From DASSWG01 sp041689995 (GTDB lineage Bacteria > Bacteroidota > Bacteroidia > Flavobacteriales > Flavobacteriaceae), in assembly GCA_041689995.1 (NCBI GenBank), contig JBDNFD010000139.1:1-31037 (forward strand): a DNA stretch of 31,037 nt, in the 5' to 3' direction. Each line of letters begins with the position of its first letter. The stretch's first letter is position 1. A program made the translations under genes and the position numbers. Positions 8,225 to 15,763 of the stretch are shown here, piece by piece. The notes below the pieces were generated by a model. That model searched no databases and had not been told where the DNA came from. It saw only the letters and a list, made by a program, of their open reading frames with translations.

Positions 8225-11074
8225 TCAAAATAATCGTTTTCTAACATAAAAACCAGAAAATAACAAAAGCAGTGCCAATCCTCCTCCTACCCACCAATAC
8301 CAAGCTAAACCTCCCGTTTTAATAATTGGCGAGGTATTCCCGGTTAACACAAAGCCTGCCCAATAATATGGGTGGCGCAACATCGGATCATCGGTGGTTT
8401 TCAGATAATGTAATTTTGCGTTTCGCAGCGCCACATTTTTCGCTTTCCCTTTGGACAGGTTTTTGTAGAAATTCTTCATCAGGGACGAAGTGGATTTATC
8501 GTCTATTTTCCATTGAGTGGTAATCAAAGAAGAAGCTCCGGCATAATTGAATCCACGGGCTAAGCTCAACATTCCTGCACCTTTTCGCAGTTTTCCAACG
8601 CCTGTCTCGCAGGCGCTCAAAGTGACCAAACTGGCATTCAAATCATAATTATATAAATCTTTGACATACAATGAATTCGAAACACTGTCTTTTGGGGTGG
8701 AAGCAAATGCAAGGAAAGAATAATCCGGGAATTTGTCATTGATAATCGCATGTGTCGCCAGGTGCAAGATGCCAAAATTCGGTGCTTTGTTTTCAAATGC
8801 CTGCAAGGACGCTTCGTTGTTCAGTAAAACATCGCCCTCAAAATAATCAGAAATGAGTTCCACTTCTTTTTTGTTGTAAAGAAGAACTCCCAATCCTGCA
8901 TTCTTTGTTCCTCTATTGTTTTCTGAAGCATTTCTAAAACTTGGTGCAAATGCCAGCAACTTATTATTCTTGGGTTTGGAAAGAGTAGCAAATTCCTGGT
9001 AAAGCGTAGCAGAATTCGCATAACTAATTATATAATCTTCGATGAGGTAAGCTTTTTTTTTGGAATTATACAAGGCTTCGAAGGGGATATAATTTAAAAT
9101 GTCGCTCCGGATAATAATCAATGAAGAAATGGAAGAACCAATCGCTGGAAATATTTTTTGGAATACTTGATTACTCAATTTTTTCAGTGTGTCAATTTTT
9201 GTGACGCTCGGTGTGGACAACAACTTTTGCAGCGCACTGATTTTTTCCGAAAAACCATCGGCAAGAGGAATTCTTTTAAAAGATACTTTTTCCGTTCCTA
9301 TCAAAAAATAATAAAGTTCACTTTTTGTAGCATAATAACTCAGCATTGCTTCTTCCGGCTGGAGCATGGTTTTTAGCTCATCCAAGGGAATCACTTGGGT
9401 TTTGAATTTCAAGGCGTGGTATTTTGGATAACGGCTTTTGAGGCCGTCCAAAAAAGTGTAGAAATTGGTTTTTGTCCGAAATAAAGCAGAATCCACCTCT
9501 TTACTGTTGGGATTCTTATATTGTTCTTTTTCCAAGTGGTTGATGTTTGCCAAATATCGATGCTCTCTGGAAATGATACTGTCTGGCACTCCGGCAAATT
9601 TGGTGATTTTGGTGGATTGAACAGCAGAAAGCAATAAAACGGCCTTACTCTTTTCCACAAAGCGGAATGCATCGTTCAAATAGGATTTCTCTCCGGTTTT
9701 TTGGTACAAAAGAAATGCGACCTCCACCATATTATCAAAAGCAGGAAAAGTTTCTTTCAATAAAAATTGCATGTCCACTTTCGACTCAAATTCTGGTTTT
9801 AAGGCTTCCAGAACGTTCACAATACTTTTCCCATTGCTATTGGCAATTTTTAAATAGTTTATTTGGTGTGTTTCGGCATAAGCCTTTATCATCACGCCCT
9901 GTTTTTCACCCAATACTTTTATCAAAACCAACTTGGAGTTTACATTTTCCGGTTCGGGACTGGCCGCATAATCCTCGCTTTTAAAGGTTTCTGAAAGTGC
10001 CGAAAGTGATTGTTGAAAAGCAGAAAGACTTTTTCCAAATTCTCCTTGCTTTCCATATAAAACACCTATTTCAGCATATATTTCGGCAATTTCTGGATGA
10101 TGTTTCGTGTTGAAATATTGCTGCGTAATTGAAATATCCTCCTCATATAATGACAAAGCTTTTTGGAAATCCTTTTTCTGGGCAAAAACGTGGGCTTTAT
10201 AATTGACTTGATCTTTGGAAAATTTCAAATTTTCGGGGTCAATATATTTTTTTTGATCTATTTTTCGCAAAATGGCCAATGCGCTATCCGGCTGATTTCG
10301 CAATAAATAGTTTTCAGTCAGCACGTGATGAGCCGAGATAAAACTATTTTTATGGGCTATTCCAAGATCAGAATTATAAAAGTCAAGTGCTTTCTTAATA
10401 AAATGATCTGCTTCCTCATATTCCTTTTGGACCTGAAACAATTTTGCCAAATTCACATAGATTAAAGCCGTTTTTGATTTCGAAGTTGAAAGCTGGTTTT
10501 GATGAATCTTTAAAAAGTCCAAGGTTTTATAATAGTATTCTTTGGCAAGGCTGTATTTCCCCATATTTCGATAGCTCGCGGCTAAAAAAGCCAAGGCACT
10601 TTGCGTATTTCCAAGCTGATTTTGGGTCAGATTTTCTTTGGGAATGTCCTTCAAATCATTGTAAACCTGTAAAAAATAATACTCGGCTTTTTCATAGTTC
10701 CCCAACTTATACTGGTAGTTTCCTTTTTCAAAAATAAGTTTGGTTTCGAAATAATTTTTATAGGGATGATTCTCAAATCGAGGGTCGCAAGTTAGAAAAA
10801 CATCCAATTTATCGAGGTTTGATTTAAAATTTTTCAAATCGAAATAAAGCCCATTGGCGTATATAAGATAAATATATGCACTCAATATATAATCGATCTG
10901 ATCTGTTTTATCTGCCAAAACGATAGTTTTGTTCAAATAATAATATGTGCTATCTTTATTGTTGCCTATGTATTGCGAACCTTTCGAAAAATAATCGCCC
11001 AACTTCTCCGATTCCTGAGAGAACCCGTGGAAACCAGTTGCAAAAAACAAGAATAAAAGTATTTTTTTATGCAT
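8225..11074 (-). CDS. Exported TPR-CHAT protease with C-terminal membrane anchor
   Basis: A 949-residue protein: an apparent signal peptide (MHKKILLFLFFATGFHGFSQ), TPR repeats over about residues 30-370 (for example NYEKAEYYFLQVYNDL, KYSLAKEYYYKTLDFL), a linker, and a CHAT domain over about 640-915. The CHAT cysteine-protease dyad is intact: His775 in LHLATHA and Cys822 in TLSACETG, 47 residues apart, followed by the conserved AGMLSLARGF and TTQWKIDD. A final hydrophobic helix (about 924-944) ends in RKRLF, giving a type I topology with TPR and CHAT in the periplasm. CHAT proteases are caspase relatives of clan CD. A lipoprotein gene lies 68 bp upstream, and the ECF/anti-sigma pair converges on it. 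The periplasmic placement differs from cytoplasmic TPR-CHAT of type III-E CRISPR. The substrate is unknown; the anti-sigma-like protein is one candidate. Confidence 0.85.
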   Translation of the reverse strand: MHKKILLFLFFATGFHGFSQESEKLGDYFSKGSQYIGNNKDSTYYYLNKTIVLADKTDQIDYILSAYIYLIYANGLYFDLKNFKSNLDKLDVFLTCDPRFENHPYKNYFETKLIFEKGNYQYKLGNYEKAEYYFLQVYNDLKDIPKENLTQNQLGNTQSALAFLAASYRNMGKYSLAKEYYYKTLDFLKIHQNQLSTSKSKTALIYVNLAKLFQVQKEYEEADHFIKKALDFYNSDLGIAHKNSFISAHHVLTENYLLRNQPDSALAILRKIDQKKYIDPENLKFSKDQVNYKAHVFAQKKDFQKALSLYEEDISITQQYFNTKHHPEIAEIYAEIGVLYGKQGEFGKSLSAFQQSLSALSETFKSEDYAASPEPENVNSKLVLIKVLGEKQGVMIKAYAETHQINYLKIANSNGKSIVNVLEALKPEFESKVDMQFLLKETFPAFDNMVEVAFLLYQKTGEKSYLNDAFRFVEKSKAVLLLSAVQSTKITKFAGVPDSIISREHRYLANINHLEKEQYKNPNSKEVDSALFRTKTNFYTFLDGLKSRYPKYHALKFKTQVIPLDELKTMLQPEEAMLSYYATKSELYYFLIGTEKVSFKRIPLADGFSEKISALQKLLSTPSVTKIDTLKKLSNQVFQKIFPAIGSSISSLIIIRSDILNYIPFEALYNSKKKAYLIEDYIISYANSATLYQEFATLSKPKNNKLLAFAPSFRNASENNRGTKNAGLGVLLYNKKEVELISDYFEGDVLLNNEASLQAFENKAPNFGILHLATHAIINDKFPDYSFLAFASTPKDSVSNSLYVKDLYNYDLNASLVTLSACETGVGKLRKGAGMLSLARGFNYAGASSLITTQWKIDDKSTSSLMKNFYKNLSKGKAKNVALRNAKLHYLKTTDDPMLRHPYYWAGFVLTGNTSPIIKTGGLAWYWWVGGGLALLLLFSGFYVRKRLF

Positions 11075-11075
11075 G

Positions 11076-11098
11076 AAAAAAGCCCTTTTACAAGGGCT
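11076..11098 (-). terminator. Terminator-like hairpin touching the CHAT start codon
   Basis: Read on the minus strand: AGCCCTT, loop GTAA, AAGGGCT, then a run of T, then one C and the ATG of the CHAT gene. It has the form of a rho-independent terminator for the lipoprotein gene, 44 bp after its stop. It leaves no room for a separate ribosome binding site, so it may control CHAT expression by attenuation. Confidence 0.7.
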
Positions 11099-11142
11099 AA
11101 GTTAGTGAACTAATTTTGCTTATAATATTTTGGCAATAAAAT

Positions 11143-11823
11143 TCATTTTGAAGCAAGTTGTGCCATTATTCGATAGGTTTCCATTTTTCCAGTATAACCG
11201 GACAGCGATGAAACTTCAATAATGACTTTCCCTTCCGATTTGCCCCAAATATCAAGGTCATAACTTTTAAGTTCAAAACCTCCTTCGGGATTTAAGGTTA
11301 CGGGTTTTATGTCTTTAGAAAAACCTCCAATCACTTCCCCGTTCTCTGTTGTAATGCGCAACTTAAAATTTTGAATAGCGGCGGGAACAATCACTTCCGC
11401 TTGATCGAGAGGAATTGTACAATTGCAGGGAAAAGGCACTGGGAAAGGGCCGATGGGACCTTCTGGACCTTCCGGGCAACCACCGCCTGGAGGAAGTGGG
11501 CCGCCAGGTTCTTTTCCCTTAAATAGTTCGGGTAATGATGCGCCCAGAAAGCGATTAGATAAATAACCCAATTTTCCTTGTATGCTATCAATCTGCATTT
11601 TGGTTTCGGAATAGCTATCTGTTCCTTGTGTCAAAGTACCCATTTTTGCCGTCAAACATTGTTTTTGACCATTTACAAACCATTCATGCATGGATGGCGC
11701 ATAAATTATTATTTTTGCATTTTCGTTATTTTGTTCTACTTGTTTGCCCTTTTTGTCACCACAAGAGATTAAAGTGAAAATCCCCAGAAAAAGGGAAAGG
11801 ATAAGAAATAGTTTTAGTTTCAT
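11143..11823 (-). CDS. Lipoprotein with Pro/Gly-rich segment, upstream of CHAT gene
   Basis: A 226-residue protein with a lipoprotein signal: MKLKLFLILSLFLGIF, then the lipobox LISC with Cys21 as the lipidation site, followed by GDKKGK. A region predicted to be globular (about 35-100) is followed by a short Pro/Gly-rich stretch (104-133: GGPLPPGGG, GPEGPIGPFP) containing Cys116, Cys133 and Cys135, then a beta-rich C-terminal part that may be an Ig-like fold (residues 140-226). I do not recognise a family. It lies in the same orientation and 68 bp upstream of the CHAT gene, separated by a terminator-like hairpin, so co-expression would depend on read-through. It could be a partner or substrate of the CHAT protease, or a surface lipoprotein of unrelated role. 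Confidence 0.7.
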   Translation of the reverse strand: MKLKLFLILSLFLGIFTLISCGDKKGKQVEQNNENAKIIIYAPSMHEWFVNGQKQCLTAKMGTLTQGTDSYSETKMQIDSIQGKLGYLSNRFLGASLPELFKGKEPGGPLPPGGGCPEGPEGPIGPFPVPFPCNCTIPLDQAEVIVPAAIQNFKLRITTENGEVIGGFSKDIKPVTLNPEGGFELKSYDLDIWGKSEGKVIIEVSSLSGYTGKMETYRIMAQLASK

Positions 11824-11877
11824 AATACATTGGTTTTGATGAATAAATTAGTTTTCTTCTTTGATTTCCGAAATATC

Positions 11878-11900
11878 GTAAAGGTTAACAAAGTAAAGGT
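11878..11900 (-). promoter_or_regulatory. Direct repeat and shared motif upstream of the lipoprotein gene
   Basis: Two copies of ACCTTTAC (minus strand, 11900-11893 and 11885-11878) are spaced by a 15-bp period. Between and overlapping them is TTGTTAACCTT (11891-11881), identical to the motif at 6917-6927 upstream of the ECF sigma gene. It lies about 60 bp before the start codon, a fitting place for a promoter or operator. The rest of 11901-11995 shows nothing clear. Confidence 0.45.
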
Positions 11901-11995
11901 AAGGAAAAGTGATGAGTTATGAGTAAAGATTGGAAAATCCATCCCAAAAGTTTTCCAAAAAATCCTTTCGATTGAACAATAAATGGGCGAAAAGA

Positions 11996-12568
11996 TTATT
12001 TCTTTTTCAACTTTTCCGCTGTTTTCTCAATTTCAGCATACCAATCTTCCCCAAATTTCTTGATCAGGGCATCTTTAGTGAATTTGTATATGGGTATTTG
12101 TAAAGCGGTCCCCAAAATACAGGCATCGTCACAAATAGGCCATCGGTGGTAATTAACAGCGGAAAATTCAGAATATTCTTGCACGCGCACCGGGTATAAT
12201 TCGCAGGAAATTGGTTTCTTCCAATCGATTTTTCCCGCTCGGTAAGCTGCTTCTATTCCACAAAGTGCGGTACCGCTTTCGCTGAAAGTGACATAAGCAC
12301 ACTCCGCGCCATTCACTAGCGGGGTTTCCAATTCCCCATTTTCAGTTTCGATATGTGTGCCTTGTTTTTCAATGACTTCAATCCCTTCTTTGCGCAGAAA
12401 TGGTTTCACTTTCGGATAAATTTCCTTCAAAATAGAAATTTCATCTTTTTCCAAGGGTGCCCCAGCTTCGCCAGAAACACAGCATTCACCTTTGCAAGCA
12501 GAGAGGTTGCAGGCAAAATCTTTTTGCAGAATATCTTCCGATACAATGGTTTTTCCTAATTGAAACAT
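11996..12568 (-). CDS. DUF3109 family protein, cysteine-rich
   Basis: A 190-residue protein of the DUF3109 family, which is widespread in Bacteroidota and resembles YkgJ-type zinc- or iron-chelating domains. The N-terminal cluster Cys20, Cys25, Cys29, Cys30 (FACNLSACKGECC) and later cysteines (CAYV, LCGIE, SCELYPVR, ICDDAC) are the expected metal ligands. It lacks a signal peptide and is probably cytoplasmic. Biochemical role unknown. The gene is divergent from marC, with both promoters in the 138-bp gap; its own -7 box is only 4 bases from the start codon. Confidence 0.88.
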   Translation of the reverse strand: MFQLGKTIVSEDILQKDFACNLSACKGECCVSGEAGAPLEKDEISILKEIYPKVKPFLRKEGIEVIEKQGTHIETENGELETPLVNGAECAYVTFSESGTALCGIEAAYRAGKIDWKKPISCELYPVRVQEYSEFSAVNYHRWPICDDACILGTALQIPIYKFTKDALIKKFGEDWYAEIEKTAEKLKKK

Positions 12569-12572
12569 GCGG

Positions 12573-12580
12573 CAAAGATA
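12573..12580 (-). promoter_or_regulatory. -7 box (TATCTTTG) of the DUF3109 gene
   Basis: On the minus strand TATCTTTG is an exact match to TAnnTTTG, followed by CCGC and then the ATG. Transcription would begin within a few bases of the start codon, so the mRNA is probably leaderless or nearly so. No good -33 TTG is seen. Confidence 0.55.
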
Positions 12581-12675
12581 AGGCTATATTTCGTGCGCTA
12601 AAAGCCACCAGAAAATATTGTTCCATAAAGAACAAATCTATCTTAAAAAACCTCTTTTCGCTTTCAAATAAAATG

Positions 12676-12683
12676 TACTTTTG
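12676..12683 (+). promoter_or_regulatory. -7 box (TACTTTTG) of the marC gene
   Basis: TACTTTTG matches the Bacteroidota TAnnTTTG consensus and lies 23 bases before the marC start codon, giving a short leader. No convincing TTG is seen at -33. Confidence 0.55.
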
Positions 12684-12706
12684 CGCTATTTTTTAAAATA
12701 AATTGT

Positions 12707-13282
12707 ATGGGATTTGATTGGAAAGAAGTATTTCCTGCAAGCATGATTTTGTTCGCGGTGATCGATATTGTGGGAAGCATTCCCATTGTAGTGGATTTGA
12801 AGAAAAAAGCCGGAAAAATCCAGAGTGAAAAAGCTGCTCTTGTGGCCGGGATCATTATGATTTTATTTCTTTTTGTGGGAGAAAAAATTCTGGGACTGAT
12901 TGGGATCGACGTGAATTCTTTTGCGGTTGCCGGAGCTTTTATTCTTTTCTTTTTAGCCCTGGAAATGATTTTGGGAATTCAACTTTATAGAGATGAAACT
13001 CCTGGAACCGCTTCCATTGTTCCGCTGGCATTTCCATTAATTGCCGGTGCGGGAACCATGACTTCCCTGTTGGCTTTGCGCGCCGAATATGCTGCTATAA
13101 ATATTATTGCGGCCATTCTCATCAATATTGTTTTCGTTTATATTGTGCTGAAATCTTCCGGAAAAATTGAAAGAGTACTGGGAAATCAAGGAATTGGTGT
13201 GATCCGTAAAATTTTTGGCGTAATTTTGTTGGCAATTGCTGTCAAATTGTTCGCGGCAAACATTCAGAATTTATTCCAATGA
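12707..13282 (+). CDS. MarC family integral membrane protein
   Basis: A 191-residue protein with about six hydrophobic helices and the family's features: early MILFAVIDIVGSIPIVVDL, a central FFLALEMILGI, and FPLIAGAGTMTSLLAL, close to the MarC (UPF0056) signature. It is full length for the family and lies in the inner membrane. The family was first linked to multiple antibiotic resistance but its transport substrate is unknown, so the name should not be read as a function. The start ATG 12707 follows a TAnnTTTG box. A small two-helix membrane protein gene follows 41 bp downstream and is likely co-transcribed. Confidence 0.92.
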   Translation: MGFDWKEVFPASMILFAVIDIVGSIPIVVDLKKKAGKIQSEKAALVAGIIMILFLFVGEKILGLIGIDVNSFAVAGAFILFFLALEMILGIQLYRDETPGTASIVPLAFPLIAGAGTMTSLLALRAEYAAINIIAAILINIVFVYIVLKSSGKIERVLGNQGIGVIRKIFGVILLAIAVKLFAANIQNLFQ

Positions 13283-13303
13283 AGTATCAATTGACTTCAT
13301 TTT
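13278..13303 (+). terminator. Weak hairpin at the end of marC
   Basis: AATGAAGT (13278-13285) pairs with ACTTCATT (13294-13301), loop 8 nt, followed by only a few T. It overlaps the marC stop codon. It may be a weak terminator or an mRNA-stability element between marC and the small gene. Confidence 0.35.
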
Positions 13304-13323
13304 AAAAAATAGAACACTGTCTT

Positions 13324-13524
13324 ATGAAATATTTAATTTATGTCTTGCTGATATTGTCAACGGTCATTCTGATCTTCAATATTACTCAATTGAATTTTGA
13401 AAATATTCTAGAAGGAAACAGTTACATCGCCGTCATCGGAATTTTTGCAGCTATGTGCGTCATTGTACTAATGCTGATTTTGCTGGTTTCTAGAATGATA
13501 AAAAGCAAAGTGGAAAATCACTGA
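13324..13524 (+). CDS. Small two-helix membrane protein, unknown function
   Basis: A 66-residue protein with two hydrophobic helices (about 3-21 and 36-57) joined by a short polar loop (QLNFENILEGNS), ending in a basic tail (SRMIKSKVENH). I do not recognise a named family. It follows marC on the same strand, 41 bp away, so it may work with MarC. Its stop is 3 bp from the convergent stop of the CtpA protease gene, and no terminator is visible between them. Confidence 0.65.
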   Translation: MKYLIYVLLILSTVILIFNITQLNFENILEGNSYIAVIGIFAAMCVIVLMLILLVSRMIKSKVENH

Positions 13525-13527
13525 TTT

Positions 13528-15132
13528 TTACTCTGGAATCCCTGTTTCACATTCGGCCAAATCAATGGTTTTGCCAATCATATCATCATTTTGATTCAAG
13601 ATTTTTTGTGCCGCATTGCTCCCGAAAAGCTGTTGTGCCATTGTTGCTTTTAAATATTCCTTAACCACTTTCTTATAATCCCGAACCTCGAAACCAAAAT
13701 TGAGGTGATCAAGATAAACCAGAAATTTTTGGATCATTTGATCGTCAATAATTTCTGCTGAATAAAAATCCGCGAAATCCAACTTGTTGTAAAAGGGTCT
13801 ATTTTTTTCCAATTGATTGAAAATAAACCGGTCCATCAAACCAATTTGCAGCATATAATCTAATTTTTCCTTGCTGTAATGAACATCTTTCGCAACAAAA
13901 ACATCAGGAATAATTCCGCCGCCGCCATAGACAATTTTTCCGCCCGGCGTGGTGTATTTCAAGGAATCAATCACCTCAATACTGTCCGCATCTACCAATT
14001 CACCATTTTCATAGCGATGTAAATAATCCTCGAAATAAGCCTTGTTCCCATTTTGGTAAGAACGTTGAATGGAGCGACCTGTGGGCGTATAATATCTGGC
14101 AACAGTCAACCGAACCGCGCTGCCATCACCCAGTTTCATTTCCTTTTGCACCAGTCCTTTTCCAAAAGAACGTCGGCCCACAATGGTTCCCACGTCGTTA
14201 TCTTGCAAAGCTCCCGCAACAATTTCACTTGCCGATGCTGAATTTTCGTTGATCAACACATAAAGTCTTCCGTGTTCAAAAATCCCTTCGTTCGTGGCGT
14301 AAGTATTGTGCAAGTTCCCCTGTTTGTTTTTGGTGAAAAGAACCAGTTTCCCCTTGGGCAAAAATTCATCCACCACTTGTACAGCTTCTTCCAAATATCC
14401 GCCGCCGTTGTTTCTTAGATCCAAAACCAACTTCGTGATTCCTTCATCTACAAGTTTTTGTAATGCGGAATGAAATTCTTTGGAAGTGGTTTCGGCAAAC
14501 CTATCAATTTTTATATATCCCAAATGATCGCACAACTTATATGAAGCGACCACACTTTTCAGTGCTACGACATTCCTTTTCACCTTGAAATCCAGAAGGT
14601 CCGGATCTCCTTTTCTATATATCTTTAAATCCACTTCCGAACCGACCGGTCCTTTTAGGATTTTTATGATGGAATCTTGTCCGAGTTCCTTTCCGAACAA
14701 TGCTATATCATTGGCATATAAAATTTTGTCTCCTGCTAGGATTCCCACCGATTCACTGGGGCCACTTTTTATGGGTTGAATCACGGAAATAGTATCTCTT
14801 ATTTTGTAAAATTTCACGCCAATTCCTACAAAATCACCTTGCATATTGCGTGAAACCAACGCATATTCATCTTTCGGAATATACACCGAATGTGGATCAA
14901 GATTTTTTAAAATATTGTTGATTGTCACATCGACAATACTATCGGTATTGACATCATCTACATATTCATAATCGATATAATCGATCAGCCGGCTCAATTT
15001 TTCTTTTTTAGAATTGGAACCGAACATCCCTGGCGAATTATCCGAAAAATCTAAAATGGAGCCAAGATAAATTCCGAAAGCACACGCGATGCCAATAAGC
15101 AAGGGCACATATATTTTGAAGCTTTTTTTCAA
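13528..15132 (-). CDS. CtpA/Prc-type S41 C-terminal processing protease
   Basis: A 534-residue protein with an N-terminal membrane anchor (about 7-28, VPLLIGIACAFGIYLG), a PDZ domain (about 95-175, GIGVKFY...VGILAGDKIL), and an S41 protease domain with the Ser/Lys dyad: Ser300 in SASASEIV and Lys325 in SFGKGLVQ, exactly 25 residues apart as in the family. It cleaves proteins near their C-termini in the periplasm. The start is TTG, overlapping the dCMP deaminase stop as TTGA (15129-15132); the next in-frame ATG is at about residue 36 and would remove the anchor, so TTG is preferred. It is translationally coupled to dCMP deaminase, an association without an obvious biochemical link. Confidence 0.92.
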   Translation of the reverse strand: MKKSFKIYVPLLIGIACAFGIYLGSILDFSDNSPGMFGSNSKKEKLSRLIDYIDYEYVDDVNTDSIVDVTINNILKNLDPHSVYIPKDEYALVSRNMQGDFVGIGVKFYKIRDTISVIQPIKSGPSESVGILAGDKILYANDIALFGKELGQDSIIKILKGPVGSEVDLKIYRKGDPDLLDFKVKRNVVALKSVVASYKLCDHLGYIKIDRFAETTSKEFHSALQKLVDEGITKLVLDLRNNGGGYLEEAVQVVDEFLPKGKLVLFTKNKQGNLHNTYATNEGIFEHGRLYVLINENSASASEIVAGALQDNDVGTIVGRRSFGKGLVQKEMKLGDGSAVRLTVARYYTPTGRSIQRSYQNGNKAYFEDYLHRYENGELVDADSIEVIDSLKYTTPGGKIVYGGGGIIPDVFVAKDVHYSKEKLDYMLQIGLMDRFIFNQLEKNRPFYNKLDFADFYSAEIIDDQMIQKFLVYLDHLNFGFEVRDYKKVVKEYLKATMAQQLFGSNAAQKILNQNDDMIGKTIDLAECETGIPE

Positions 15133-15560
15133 GAGGCAGTTTCGGTTAAATGAAAAAGTTCCACGCCGGCTTTTTCTAGAAATTCCAGTCCGGAACGATC
15201 TTTATAGGCATTTTGATAAACCATACGCGTAATTCCCGCTTGATGAATCAGTTTACTGCATTCCTTGCAGGGCGACAAAGTAATGTACAAAGTCGCGCCT
15301 TTGCAGGATTGGGTAGAACCGGCGACTTTCAATATAGCATTTGCCTCAGCGTGCAAAACGTACCATTTTGTGTAACCATCTTCACCCTCGCACGGATTTT
15401 CAAATCCAGTTGGCGTACCATTGTATCCATCGGAAATGATCATTCGGTCTTTGACGATCAGCGCACCAACTTGTTTGCGATGGCAATGCGAGAGTTTCCC
15501 CCATTCATGGGCGATCCGCAAATAGGCTTTATCGAATTTCAATTGTTTTTTGTTGGTCAT
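15129..15560 (-). CDS. dCMP deaminase (ComEB-like)
   Basis: With ATG 15560 the protein has 143 residues and begins MTNKKQLKFDKAYLRIA, as in other flavobacterial homologues. Zinc-binding motifs are intact: His70-Ala-Glu72 and Pro97-Cys98-x-x-Cys101, with the typical GYNGTPTGF segment. It deaminates dCMP to dUMP for thymidylate synthesis in the cytosol. A longer frame beginning at 15626 exists, but a promoter -7 box (15631-15624) would overlap that start, and the extra 22 residues look non-homologous. The stop overlaps the TTG start of the protease gene. Confidence 0.92.
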   Translation of the reverse strand: MTNKKQLKFDKAYLRIAHEWGKLSHCHRKQVGALIVKDRMIISDGYNGTPTGFENPCEGEDGYTKWYVLHAEANAILKVAGSTQSCKGATLYITLSPCKECSKLIHQAGITRMVYQNAYKDRSGLEFLEKAGVELFHLTETAS

Positions 15561-15623
15561 TTCGTAATGCGGAAGATACCAATTAACTTGGAAAAGATAA
15601 CTTTTTAAGTTTGGGATTATTGC

Positions 15624-15631
15624 CAAAAATA
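15624..15631 (-). promoter_or_regulatory. -7 box (TATTTTTG) of the dCMP deaminase operon
   Basis: TATTTTTG on the minus strand matches TAnnTTTG and lies 63 bases before ATG 15560. It overlaps the alternative start at 15626, supporting the shorter protein. Confidence 0.45.
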
Positions 15632-15721
15632 AGGAAAATCATTTCACCGACCATTTACAAAATCAATTTTCCGAAATTATAAAGGGTTCGTTTCAAAAAT
15701 TCAACGTATTCACTTATCACT

Positions 15722-15762
15722 TCGAACGCAGTAGAGAACTGAGGGATATCGACTGCGCTCGA
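15722..15762. repeat. REP-like intergenic palindrome
   Basis: TCGAACGCAGTAGA (15722-15735) and TCGACTGCGCTCGA (15749-15762) form an imperfect 14-bp inverted repeat with two mismatches and a 13-nt loop. Palindromes of the TCGAGCGCAGTCGA type are, from memory, common dispersed intergenic repeats in flavobacterial genomes. It is more GC-rich than its surroundings. Confidence 0.6.
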
Positions 15763-15763
15763 C

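Noticed and set aside
8225..11074. TPR-CHAT as part of a type III-E CRISPR (Craspase) system
   Set aside because: No CRISPR repeats or Cas genes are in the window, and this protein has a signal peptide and membrane anchor that Craspase TPR-CHAT lacks.
11143..11823. Lipoprotein as a bacterial gasdermin cleaved by the CHAT protease
   Set aside because: It has a Sec lipoprotein signal, is only 226 residues and has no gasdermin-like N-terminal pore domain; the CHAT protease is also placed outside the cytoplasm.
15561..15626. 22-residue N-terminal extension of dCMP deaminase
   Set aside because: The extension's start overlaps a promoter -7 box and the homologous sequence starts at the ATG at 15560.
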